A stretch of 64,000 bases of DNA from Streptococcus suis. GTDB lineage: Bacteria > Bacillota > Bacilli > Lactobacillales > Streptococcaceae. The notes under the pieces were generated by a model. The model was given only the letters and a program-made list of their open reading frames with translations, was not told the DNA's origin and did no database searches. Of this stretch, positions 17,884 through 25,511 are shown piece after piece. Where the stretch lies: the NCBI RefSeq assembly GCF_024509525.1, contig NZ_JAMWEM010000010.1, forward strand, positions 1 to 64,000, read 5' to 3'. Every line of letters starts with the position of its first letter. Positions within the stretch are counted from its first letter, which is position 1. A program made the translations under genes and the position numbers.

Positions 17884-18495
17884 ATGTACCTAAATGAATG
17901 GCTAAAAGAGTTTCAGTTAGAGCATAACCAATTGGTAGGTCCTTTTTTCTATACTACACCGCTTGCTTTAAAATTTGAAATTGGGCCTGCAGAGGAGGCT
18001 GAAACGCTTCCCAGAAAAGTGTATTTGAACCGAGCTTACGCGCGTGCGGTTGAACTTTTGGAGCAGGCTAGTTCAGCATACGACTATGTGATTCTTTCGC
18101 TGCTTCGCCAGGAAGATAGGGACATCGACTCTTACCTTTGGCATTTTACATCGAAATTTAACTTTGACAAGTGTCCTGAGCCTGAGCTGATAGAAGTGGA
18201 GGACTGGACGGGAGAAGTGCTGGTCTTTGAACGCTATCTTTTTCCGGTCGCTGACCAGGATTTGAAAGCTTTGCTGAGGGAGATTATCAAGGCTGATCAC
18301 GGTGGTTTCAACTACCTATCCAGCTCCGTCCTCTTTTTGTCAAGCAAGGACAAGGTTTTATATCATTGCTATGATGATAGAGGAGTGGACGTCGCTGTGG
18401 TGGATGATGACAAGCGTCGTCAGCTTTTTACGGACTGCCAGGACCTGCTTTTGGACTATGATATGGCGGAGATGGAGAGGAGGATGGAGAGCTAG
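17884..18495 (+). CDS. DUF3885-like protein
   Basis: A 203-aa soluble, acidic protein. Its C-terminal part, YLSSSVLFLSSKDKVLYHCYDDRGVDV followed by the closing LLLDYDMAEMERRME, resembles the DUF3885 family; that match is from memory (quoted in part: VLYHCYDDRGVDV). The function is unknown. AGGAGACTATGC precedes the ATG. It is the first gene of the accessory island, 56 bp upstream of the helicase and in the same direction, but the family is not known as a defence component, so it may be an unrelated neighbour. Confidence 0.6.
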   Translation: MYLNEWLKEFQLEHNQLVGPFFYTTPLALKFEIGPAEEAETLPRKVYLNRAYARAVELLEQASSAYDYVILSLLRQEDRDIDSYLWHFTSKFNFDKCPEPELIEVEDWTGEVLVFERYLFPVADQDLKALLREIIKADHGGFNYLSSSVLFLSSKDKVLYHCYDDRGVDVAVVDDDKRRQLFTDCQDLLLDYDMAEMERRMES

Positions 18496-18551
18496 AAATC
18501 CTTGTCTAAAGATGTTATACTACACTGGAATGAACATTTGAAGGAGATTTT

Positions 18552-21500
18552 ATGGAAATTGATAACCGACTGGTTCTCTTGGGGGATCAGTTAAAAGAAC
18601 ATTTAGGAAAAGGCAGTAAGGTAAAAATGGCTGCGGCAACTTTTTCTATGTTTGCTTATCAATCTTTGAAAGAAGAGCTAGAGCAAATTGAAGAGCTGAA
18701 ATTTATTTTTACCAGCCCAACCTTCACGACCAATGAAGTTACGAAAGAGTACCGCGAATACACCATACCCAAGAAACAACGAGAATCATCGATATTTGGA
18801 GCTGAGTACGAGCTCAAATTGATGAATGAACTGACCCAAAAATCTCTTGCCAGAGAATGTGCCGACTGGGTCCGTCGAAAGGCTCAGTTTAAGTCTATCA
18901 ATGTCCATGAAGAAATTGACAACGGCATTCGGATTGAAAACGATCAAATCATCGCAGTTGATAAGCTGAAAAATTTTGACCGTAAGGAACTGGGTTATGA
19001 AAATTCACTTTTTAAGTCCAGTCGCAATCTCTACACAGAGCCACAAAGCCTGACCTATCTGCGAAACTTTGAAGACTACTGGAATAATGATGAATATTTC
19101 CGTGATGTGACCGAGGAAGTTTTAGAAAATCTGACCTTGGCCCATAAGGAACATTCGCCAGAATTCCTCTACTATGTCATGCTTTATAATATCTTTAGTG
19201 AATTTTTAGAAGATGTTAATCAGGACCAACTGCCAAATGAACATGTTCAATACAAGGAAACCAAGATTTGGAATCTCTTATATGATTTTCAAAAGGATGC
19301 GGTCAGGTCGCTGATTTCAAAATTAGAACGATACAATGGCTGTATTCTGGCAGACTCGGTCGGTCTAGGAAAGACCTTTACAGCTCTTGCTGTCATGACC
19401 TACTATGCCTATCGAGGCAAACGAATCTTGGTTCTTTGTCCCAAAAAGTTGGAGCACAACTGGAATATGTACCGACACGACTATGTCAACAATCCCATTT
19501 ACGACCGCTATCTCCAGTATGACGTCCTCTACCATACAGACCTCAGCCGTGACAAGGGAACATCAAATGGGATTGATTTGGCACTAAATCGTTGGGATAC
19601 CTATGATTTGGTGGTCATTGATGAGTCGCATAACTTTAGAAACGGTGGTTCATCTGATGCCGAGATTGAAGAAGGTCGTGAAAACCGCTATTCCCGCTTG
19701 ATGAATCGGATCATCAAAAGCGGTGTACCGACAAAGGTTCTAATGTTGTCTGCTACACCTGTCAATAATCGCTTTAATGATTTGAAAAATCAAATTGCCC
19801 TAGCCTATGAAGGTGATGCGGCACAATTTGATGCCAAATTAGATACCAAATCCTCCATCAATGATATCTTCCGTATGGCACAGACTGCTTATAATCAATG
19901 GGCAGAGTTACCAGCAGAATCTCGTACCACAGCAGCTCTACTTGATAAACTAGACTTTGACTTCTTCAAAGTCCTTGATAGCGTGACAATTGCACGAAGC
20001 CGTAAGCATATCCGACAATTTTATGATAGAAATGCGATTGGTGATTTTCCAGAACGACTGGCCCCTAAAAACTTCTATCCAGACTTGACGGTCAATCGAA
20101 GAGATATTACTTACGAACGGATTTATGCTCTGTTAGACCAACTTCAATTAACAATCTATCAGCCAAGTCTTTTCATTCATCCCTCAAAACGTTCCCGCTA
20201 TGAAAAAGTGGAAGGGCAAGGTTTGACCCAGCTCGGGCGGGAAACGGGGATTAAGAAACTGATGATGATCAACCTCTTGAAACGTTTGGAAAGTTCTATT
20301 GAGGCCTTTCGCTATACCTTGATTGACGTGGTTAAGGCTTATGTAGACAAAACAATTCTGAGCATAGAAGAGTTTGAAGTTGCAGGTGGTGAGGGGAATG
20401 TTCAGTTGCAAGAGTTGGCTGAAGATGATTTTGATGTCGAAGATAGCAATACGGATTTCTTTGTTGGAAAGAAATTCCCTATCAAGCTGGCTGATATGGA
20501 CTACCTATCTTGGAAGAGGGATTTACAGGCTGACCAAACAGTTTTGAGAGAATTAGAAGACCTGGTCAATTTAATCACCCCACAGGAAGATCAGAAATTA
20601 CAGACCTTGTTTGACTTGATTGATGACAAATTGGCACAGCCAATCAATCCAGATAACAAGAAAGTGATTATCTTCTCGGCCTTTGCGACGACAACAGACT
20701 ATCTTTATAAAAATATTAGCCATTATCTCTTGGATAAGTATGGACTTCATACAGCCCAGATTTCAGGGACAAAAGGCTTTTCGACCACTTTGCCACTCAA
20801 AAATAAGGACTTGAACACCATTCTGACCTATTTTTCACCGAGATCCAAGCAGAAGGACTTGCTTTATCCTGATGATCATCGAGAAATTGATGTCTTGATT
20901 GCGACAGATGTTATCTCAGAAGGTCAAAACCTGCAAGACGCAGATACCATGATTAACTATGACATTCACTGGAACCCTGTTCGAATTGTCCAGCGTTTTG
21001 GTCGGGTAGATCGTATCGGTAGTCAGAACAAATACATCCAGCTGGTCAATTTTTGGCCCAACATTGCTTTGGACACCTATATCGATCTCAAGGCGCGTGT
21101 GGAATCCAGAATGAAAATCTCTGTACTGACTTCAACGGCTGATGACAATGTCTTGACCAACGAGGAAATCGAGGAAAATAATTATCGGAAGAAACAGCTT
21201 GAACGCCTCCAGACAGAGGTCGTTGATTTGGAAGATATGAATGAGGGGATTTCCATTATGGATCTAGGTTTGGAAGACTACCGTATGGACCTGCTCAGCT
21301 ATTTAGCCAAACACCCAGAGTTAGAAGCTATGCCTAAAGGTCTTCAAGCAGTGGTGCAGGCAGGGCAAGGTCAACCAGCTGGAGCCATCTTCCTCTTGAA
21401 GAATATTGCTAACCAGACCCATCTCAGTAAGAAAAATCGTCTTCATCCCTACTATCTGGTCTATATCAGTGACGAGGGAGAGACGGTCTACTCTATTGCG

Positions 21501-21788
21501 GATACCAAGGCATTGCTGGAGCACCTACGCATGATTACCAAGGGCAAAAATCAGCCTGAGAAAGATTTGGTGGCAACCTACAATCGTGCCACTGATGATG
21601 GCGCCAAAATGGAGCATTACTCCGACCTCTTGCAAAGAAGTCTTGAAAATCTCGTGGAGAGCGATGAGGAAACCTTCAATGAGTCCCTCTTCACGTCAGA
21701 TACCATTGACTTTATGGATAGCGGGGTGGAAGGAAGTGATGATTTTGAACTGATGGCCTTCTTTGCCGTTTTGAAAGGAGAAGACTAA
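18552..21788 (+). CDS. SNF2-type helicase with an N-terminal PLD-like region
   Basis: A 1078-aa superfamily 2 helicase. Walker A is ADSVGLGKTFTAL at about residue 266, motif II is VVIDESHNFRN at about 354, motif III is LMLSATPVNNR at about 397, and motifs V-VI (IATDVISEGQNLQDAD ... VQRFGRVDRIGSQ) lie near 785-825. The N-terminus (KVKMAAATFSMFAYQSLKEEL) resembles the phospholipase-D-like domain found in related defence helicases, but I see no HxK catalytic motif, so it may be inactive. A PLD-like domain plus SNF2 motor is seen in DISARM-like and related systems. AAGGAG precedes the ATG. DUF4391, Mod and Res follow, suggesting one phage-defence operon. Confidence 0.85.
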   Translation: MEIDNRLVLLGDQLKEHLGKGSKVKMAAATFSMFAYQSLKEELEQIEELKFIFTSPTFTTNEVTKEYREYTIPKKQRESSIFGAEYELKLMNELTQKSLARECADWVRRKAQFKSINVHEEIDNGIRIENDQIIAVDKLKNFDRKELGYENSLFKSSRNLYTEPQSLTYLRNFEDYWNNDEYFRDVTEEVLENLTLAHKEHSPEFLYYVMLYNIFSEFLEDVNQDQLPNEHVQYKETKIWNLLYDFQKDAVRSLISKLERYNGCILADSVGLGKTFTALAVMTYYAYRGKRILVLCPKKLEHNWNMYRHDYVNNPIYDRYLQYDVLYHTDLSRDKGTSNGIDLALNRWDTYDLVVIDESHNFRNGGSSDAEIEEGRENRYSRLMNRIIKSGVPTKVLMLSATPVNNRFNDLKNQIALAYEGDAAQFDAKLDTKSSINDIFRMAQTAYNQWAELPAESRTTAALLDKLDFDFFKVLDSVTIARSRKHIRQFYDRNAIGDFPERLAPKNFYPDLTVNRRDITYERIYALLDQLQLTIYQPSLFIHPSKRSRYEKVEGQGLTQLGRETGIKKLMMINLLKRLESSIEAFRYTLIDVVKAYVDKTILSIEEFEVAGGEGNVQLQELAEDDFDVEDSNTDFFVGKKFPIKLADMDYLSWKRDLQADQTVLRELEDLVNLITPQEDQKLQTLFDLIDDKLAQPINPDNKKVIIFSAFATTTDYLYKNISHYLLDKYGLHTAQISGTKGFSTTLPLKNKDLNTILTYFSPRSKQKDLLYPDDHREIDVLIATDVISEGQNLQDADTMINYDIHWNPVRIVQRFGRVDRIGSQNKYIQLVNFWPNIALDTYIDLKARVESRMKISVLTSTADDNVLTNEEIEENNYRKKQLERLQTEVVDLEDMNEGISIMDLGLEDYRMDLLSYLAKHPELEAMPKGLQAVVQAGQGQPAGAIFLLKNIANQTHLSKKNRLHPYYLVYISDEGETVYSIADTKALLEHLRMITKGKNQPEKDLVATYNRATDDGAKMEHYSDLLQRSLENLVESDEETFNESLFTSDTIDFMDSGVEGSDDFELMAFFAVLKGED

Positions 21789-21789
21789 G

Positions 21790-22500
21790 ATGCCATTTTT
21801 ACCATCTACTCAGATTCCAAGACCCAAAGTCCTCTACAAGCCTTATCAAAAAGGCAACAAGGACTTTCTAGATAATTTTGGCTTGTCTACAGCTGATAAG
21901 CAGCTACTACGGCAACAAATCGGCCAGATTACCGCTACCCATCAACTAGATGCCAAGACCCTCCCCATCCCAGCAGGCAAGACCATTCAGCAAATCATCG
22001 TCCTTCGGATTGACCTCCTGAGTCAGCAACTAGACCCGCACTTACTAGCAGAGCTGGACACTTATCTGGGATTTTACACTCTCTTTCATCTGGTATTTCC
22101 AGATGGGACTAGCCAGTATTTGATTCATTTTAAGGAAAAGCTGGCGCAATCGAGAGAGGGACGGAATTTTAAGATTGTTCGTCACTTTCAAACAGATAAA
22201 CCTCTGGCATTGACCTACCAAGAAAGGGACTTGGACCAGTTTTATGAAAACTTGGTCAAACAAGCGGGGGAAGAAGAACTGGTAGGGGGCGGAGCTACTA
22301 TCAAAGACCAGATTGAGCAGACGGAACGCTTAGCAGCAATGGAAAAGAAAGCAGCCCAGCTCAAGAAAAAGATGTTTGCCGAAAAAGCCATGCGCAAACA
22401 AATGGAACTTCGAAAGGCCTACAAGGCCCTAGAAGAAGAAATCCAACAGTTGAGAACCAGCATTCACAGTTCAGCACCTTCATCTAAGGCTAGTTTTTAA
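21790..22500 (+). CDS. DUF4391 domain protein
   Basis: A 236-aa protein starting one base after the helicase stop, so tightly coupled to it. The opening (PFLPSTQIPRPKVLYKPY), the middle IPAGKTIQQIIVLRIDL and FYENLVKQAG match DUF4391, a family that I recall beside the same type of helicase and type III methylase. Residues about 172-225 form a lysine- and glutamate-rich coiled coil. The biochemical role is unknown; an adaptor between helicase and methylase modules is conceivable. Confidence 0.72.
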   Translation: MPFLPSTQIPRPKVLYKPYQKGNKDFLDNFGLSTADKQLLRQQIGQITATHQLDAKTLPIPAGKTIQQIIVLRIDLLSQQLDPHLLAELDTYLGFYTLFHLVFPDGTSQYLIHFKEKLAQSREGRNFKIVRHFQTDKPLALTYQERDLDQFYENLVKQAGEEELVGGGATIKDQIEQTERLAAMEKKAAQLKKKMFAEKAMRKQMELRKAYKALEEEIQQLRTSIHSSAPSSKASF

Positions 22501-22612
22501 GCTATTCATCGTTCGTTTTTTTCAAAATACAGCCAGTATTTCTTCAAAAAACTGCCTTGATTAGCTAAAAACTATTACTTATATGAAAGCACTTCACAAG
22601 TGAATATAGGTT

Positions 22613-22639
22613 CAAAAAATCCACAGTAAATTCTGTGGA
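22613..22639 (-). terminator. Minus-strand terminator overlapping the toxin promoter
   Basis: TCCACAG / CTGTGGA stem followed on the minus strand by TTTTTTG. It would stop antisense transcription before it enters the DUF4391 gene. On the plus strand the same palindrome sits just upstream of the -10 of the toxin gene. Confidence 0.6.
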
Positions 22640-22644
22640 CGATA

Positions 22645-22653
22645 TGGTATAAT
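22645..22653 (+). promoter_or_regulatory. Extended -10 promoter of the holin-like toxin mRNA
   Basis: TGGTATAAT with no strong -35. The predicted transcript starts near 22660 and ends at the terminator at 22,988. Confidence 0.6.
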
Positions 22654-22670
22654 AGAACAGTAGAAAAGTG

Positions 22671-22698
22671 CTCCTGTATCCATGAATGGATGTAGGAG
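22671..22698 (+). promoter_or_regulatory. 5' leader hairpin of the toxin mRNA
   Basis: CTCCTGTATCCA pairs with TGGATGTAGGAG (12 bp with two G-U pairs, TGAA loop). Just after it, GACGGTGGTT (22702-22711) is the exact complement of AACCACCGTC (22941-22950) in the 3' region, so 5' and 3' ends of the mRNA can pair. Confidence 0.6.
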
Positions 22699-22784
22699 AA
22701 AGACGGTGGTTACTTTCTAAGTGAGAGGAGGGAGATGCCTATGTGCAACTCATCAAAATCTGACGGAAAGGGGGTAACAATCTT

Positions 22785-22892
22785 TTGACAGCGTTTGAAG
22801 TGGTACAAACTTTATTGAGTTTTGGTGGTTTCACCATCGCCTTGATAGGGTTGTGCTATAAAATCTTCAAAGATGATGACCAAAAGAAATAG
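22785..22892 (+). CDS. Holin-like type I toxin (Hol-Tox/TxpA-like), 35 aa
   Basis: A TTG-started 35-codon frame encodes TAFEVVQTLLSFGGFTIALI followed by a basic-acidic tail ending KDDDQKK. One hydrophobic helix with a charged end and the TAFE...GGFTIALIGL pattern are hallmarks of the small holin-like toxins of Gram-positive bacteria. AAAGGGGG lies ten bases upstream. An antisense RNA gene overlaps its 3' end, as in txpA/ratA of Bacillus. Toxicity is expected from membrane damage when the antitoxin RNA is lost. It is inserted between the helicase/DUF4391 and Mod/Res halves of the island. Confidence 0.82.
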   Translation: MTAFEVVQTLLSFGGFTIALIGLCYKIFKDDDQKK

Positions 22893-22925
22893 CCGTCAAA
22901 ACTTTGGGGAGTGACGGCTATTTCT
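22886..22925. terminator. Bidirectional hairpin at the toxin stop codon
   Basis: AGAAATAGCCGTCA pairs with TGACGGCTATTTCT (14-bp perfect stem, 12-base loop). It serves as terminator of the antisense RNA and forms part of the toxin mRNA 3' structure. Confidence 0.75.
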
Positions 22926-22966
22926 GAATAGCTAAAAATGAACCACCGTCTTAAGCGGTTCTACTG

Positions 22967-22994
22967 GGATTGAGTTGGCGCTCAATCCTTTTTT
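22967..22994 (+). terminator. Terminator of the toxin mRNA
   Basis: GGATTGAG / CTCAATCC perfect stem with a 6-base loop, followed by TTTTTT. Confidence 0.8.
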
Positions 22995-23001
22995 CGAAAC
23001 T

Positions 23002-23031
23002 ATTATATCACAAACTAAAATCGTTTGACAA
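23002..23031 (-). promoter_or_regulatory. Promoter of the antisense RNA
   Basis: On the minus strand: TTGTCA, 18-bp spacer ending TGA, TATAAT. Near-consensus plus an extended -10, the best promoter in the intergenic region. Confidence 0.75.
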
Positions 23032-23085
23032 TTTTTTATCTACATCATCAAAAAAGGCTTGACAGCCTAAGAAAAGGAGATTACC

Positions 23086-25008
23086 ATGAGCACAGCACAG
23101 CACAGCACAGCACAGCACAGCACAGCACAGCACAGCACAGCACAGCAAAAGCTTGGAGAATATACTCAAGTTGAAAAGCTAGACCTAAGTTCAAAAGATG
23201 TTTTATCAGACAATATTGCAAAGATTGGTCAGCTTTTTCCTGAGGTTCTGACAGAAAGTAGTGATGAAAATGGCAGGTTACGTCCGGCTATTGACTTTGA
23301 AAAGCTACGACAATTCCTTTCAAGAGATATTGTAGAGGGGCGGGAGTCCTATGAGTTTACCTGGGTCGGCAAACGCGGAGCGATTGCGGAGGCAGGTAAA
23401 CCGACGACCCAGACCCTTCGCCCAGATCTTGAGGAAAGTGTTGATTTTGACAAGTCTGAAAATATCTTTATAACAGGGGATAACCTTGAAGTCCTCAAGG
23501 TCTTACAGGAGTCTTATCTGGGCAAGATTGACATGGTTTACATTGACCCACCTTACAATACAGGGAAGGACTTTGTCTACTCGGATAAATTCCAGATGAG
23601 TGAGGAAGAACTGGCAGATGAAATGGACCTGCGAGATGAGGATGGTTTGCAACGAGTGGGCTTGACTAAGAATGAAAAATCCTCCGCCCGCTATCACTCC
23701 GACTGGCTTAATATGATGTATCCCCGTCTAGTCCTTGCCCGAAACCTTCTCAAAGACAGTGGTGTTATCTTTATCTCCATTGACGACAACGAGCAAGCCA
23801 ATCTCAAAGCTATCTGTGATGAGATATTTGGGGAGGAGAATTTTGTCGGCTCTCTTATTCATCAAAGAGCTAAGGGAGGAGGACAGGCAAAATTTGTAGT
23901 AAAAGGACATGACGTCATTCATGTTTATGCAAGAAGAATAGAATTTCTATCTCCGTTAGTCAAACCCAAAGTTATTCAGGGAAAAATCATTTCAAAGAAT
24001 GGTATAGATTATCTAAAGAATGATGACATATATCGAAAACAATTTGGGAAGTATGAAAAAGGAACAGAAAGACGACTTTATTATGAAGATGCTTTAGAAG
24101 TAAAAGGGCAAAAAATAAAAGACGAAATTGATAATAGACTTTCAGCGGGGGAGATCTTTTTAGAAGAAAGAGAAAATGGGAAACATATTTTATATAGCTT
24201 GACCCCAGTTTCAGAAGCAACTTCTAAGCTATACTCAATAATAAAAGTATTATCAGAAGAGGGAAAGAATCGTTTGGAAGATTTAGGAATTGATGAGTTA
24301 TTTTCCTATCCTAAACCGACAGATTTAATAAAGCAGATTGTACAGACTCATAATAGAAAACAGATGCTAATCCTCGACTTCTTCGCTGGTTCTGCAACTA
24401 CTGCTGATGCCGTTATGCAGTTGAACGCTGAAGACGGTGGTAATCGTAAGTACATTCTCTGTACGCTGGATGAGCAGGTGGCAGACAAGTCAGCTGCCAA
24501 AGAAGCTGGCTATGAAACCATCGACCAGATTTCTCGTGAGCGGATCCGTCGGGCAGCCAAAAAAATTCAGGAAGAACATCCTGAAACTGTCGGCAAGCAA
24601 GATTTTGGCTTTAGAGCTTACAAGCTGGACACTTCAAACTTCAAGGAAGTCAGCCAAACACCAGACAGCTTTAGCCAAGAAAGTCTTTTTGACAGTGTTT
24701 CCAACATCAAAGATGGTCGGACAGACCTTGACCTCCTCTTCCAGATTATGCTGACCTGGGGCATGGAATTATCTCTTCCGATTGCGAAAACTCAAATTGA
24801 CGGCACAGACATTTACAATGTGGCAGACGGTGCCTTGATTGCCTGCTTTGCAGATGAGATTTCAGAAAACGTCCTCCGTCAAATTGCTAAAGAAGAGCCA
24901 CTCCGTGCAGTCTTCAAGGACGAATCTTTCGCCAACTCCGCAGCCAAAATCAACCTGGGGCAAATCTTCAAAGAAGAAGCCCCAAATACCAAAGTGAAGG
25001 TGGTGTAG
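23086..25008 (+). CDS. Phase-variable type III DNA methyltransferase (Mod)
   Basis: A 640-aa N6-adenine methyltransferase. Catalytic DPPY is in MVYIDPPYNTGKDF (about residue 154) and SAM motif I is ILDFFAGSATTADAV (about 432), the order of the beta class used by type III Mod. Residues about 245-420 are the target-recognition region and are much richer in AT than the flanks, suggesting exchange. The gene opens with a tract of 11 AGCAC units plus four bases (23089-23147) translated as STAQH repeats. Five-base units change the frame when one is gained or lost, so expression switches at random; the present copy number is in frame (ON). ModS of S. suis is a known phase-variable type III Mod; whether this is an allele of it cannot be told here. 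AAGGAG is well placed before ATG 23086. Confidence 0.92.
   Translation: MSTAQHSTAQHSTAQHSTAQQKLGEYTQVEKLDLSSKDVLSDNIAKIGQLFPEVLTESSDENGRLRPAIDFEKLRQFLSRDIVEGRESYEFTWVGKRGAIAEAGKPTTQTLRPDLEESVDFDKSENIFITGDNLEVLKVLQESYLGKIDMVYIDPPYNTGKDFVYSDKFQMSEEELADEMDLRDEDGLQRVGLTKNEKSSARYHSDWLNMMYPRLVLARNLLKDSGVIFISIDDNEQANLKAICDEIFGEENFVGSLIHQRAKGGGQAKFVVKGHDVIHVYARRIEFLSPLVKPKVIQGKIISKNGIDYLKNDDIYRKQFGKYEKGTERRLYYEDALEVKGQKIKDEIDNRLSAGEIFLEERENGKHILYSLTPVSEATSKLYSIIKVLSEEGKNRLEDLGIDELFSYPKPTDLIKQIVQTHNRKQMLILDFFAGSATTADAVMQLNAEDGGNRKYILCTLDEQVADKSAAKEAGYETIDQISRERIRRAAKKIQEEHPETVGKQDFGFRAYKLDTSNFKEVSQTPDSFSQESLFDSVSNIKDGRTDLDLLFQIMLTWGMELSLPIAKTQIDGTDIYNVADGALIACFADEISENVLRQIAKEEPLRAVFKDESFANSAAKINLGQIFKEEAPNTKVKVV
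23089..23147 (+). repeat. AGCAC simple sequence repeat (11 units plus 4 bases)
   Basis: A perfect pentanucleotide tract starting right after the ATG. Slipped-strand mispairing here would turn mod on or off. Confidence 0.95.
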
Positions 25009-25010
25009 GG

Positions 25011-25511
25011 ATGATGGACTGGGAATTGATTACAGGTATAGTCAGTATTATTTCACTTTTGGTCTCACTAATTGCAGTTGGGGTTACGGTTTGGACAGTT
25101 TTTAGGACTCATGTGAATGATAAAAAATCAATTCGCTTTGAGAAAAGAATTGAATTGTATAGTAAATTGTCATATTTCTTGCAACAGCTAATAAGTAATC
25201 ATGACTTAATTTTAAAATATGAAGATGAATTATTTGGTTTAATCGCAAAATCCTATTTCTTTTCTAGTCCTTTTGTGAACGAACAGTTCAATAAAATGTT
25301 GGATTTATTACAAATTGAAAAGACTGTATTGAGCGAAAAAAATAGAGAAAAATCATTCAATCAATTTGATGCTAGTATTGATATTTTGCTCAAAGCAATG
25401 AAAAAAGAAATGGAGAAACAAGGAGATATTTCTGAATCGGAAATGAGACTAGTTATTGAATCATCACAATTAAACATAGGCAATTTATATATTAACGGAG
25501 GTAACCAATGA
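25011..25511 (+). CDS. Small membrane-anchored protein of unknown function
   Basis: A 166-aa protein set between mod and res. Residues about 6-30 (LITGIVSIISLLVSLIAVGV) form one membrane helix. The rest is charged and helical (KKSIRFEKRIELYSKLSYFL), probably cytosolic. Base composition is clearly more AT-rich than the mod and res flanks, so it may have been inserted into the operon. It overlaps res by four bases (ATGA), so it is translated with it. Membrane-anchored helical proteins of this shape occur as effectors in some defence systems, but no family is recognised. Confidence 0.7.
   Translation: MMDWELITGIVSIISLLVSLIAVGVTVWTVFRTHVNDKKSIRFEKRIELYSKLSYFLQQLISNHDLILKYEDELFGLIAKSYFFSSPFVNEQFNKMLDLLQIEKTVLSEKNREKSFNQFDASIDILLKAMKKEMEKQGDISESEMRLVIESSQLNIGNLYINGGNQ

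Larger units (their letters stand above)
22882..22996 (-). ncRNA. Antisense antitoxin RNA (RatA-like)
   Basis: A strong minus-strand promoter (23002-23031) would start RNA near 22,995. The RNA reads through sequence complementary to the toxin mRNA 3' region and stops at the hairpin AAATAGCCGTCA/TGACGGCTATTT followed by TTTCTTTT near 22,882. The RNA of about 115 nt overlaps the last codons and whole 3' untranslated region of the toxin mRNA. This is the arrangement of a type I toxin-antitoxin pair; existence of the RNA is inferred from promoter and terminator only. Confidence 0.72.

Noticed and set aside
18552..19300. Active phospholipase-D nuclease in the helicase N-terminus
   Set aside because: The general shape fits a PLD-like domain, but no HxKxxxxD motif is visible, so activity is not claimed.
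23089..23147. CRISPR-like array
   Set aside because: The AGCAC tract is a pure pentanucleotide repeat with no spacers; it is a slippage tract in mod.
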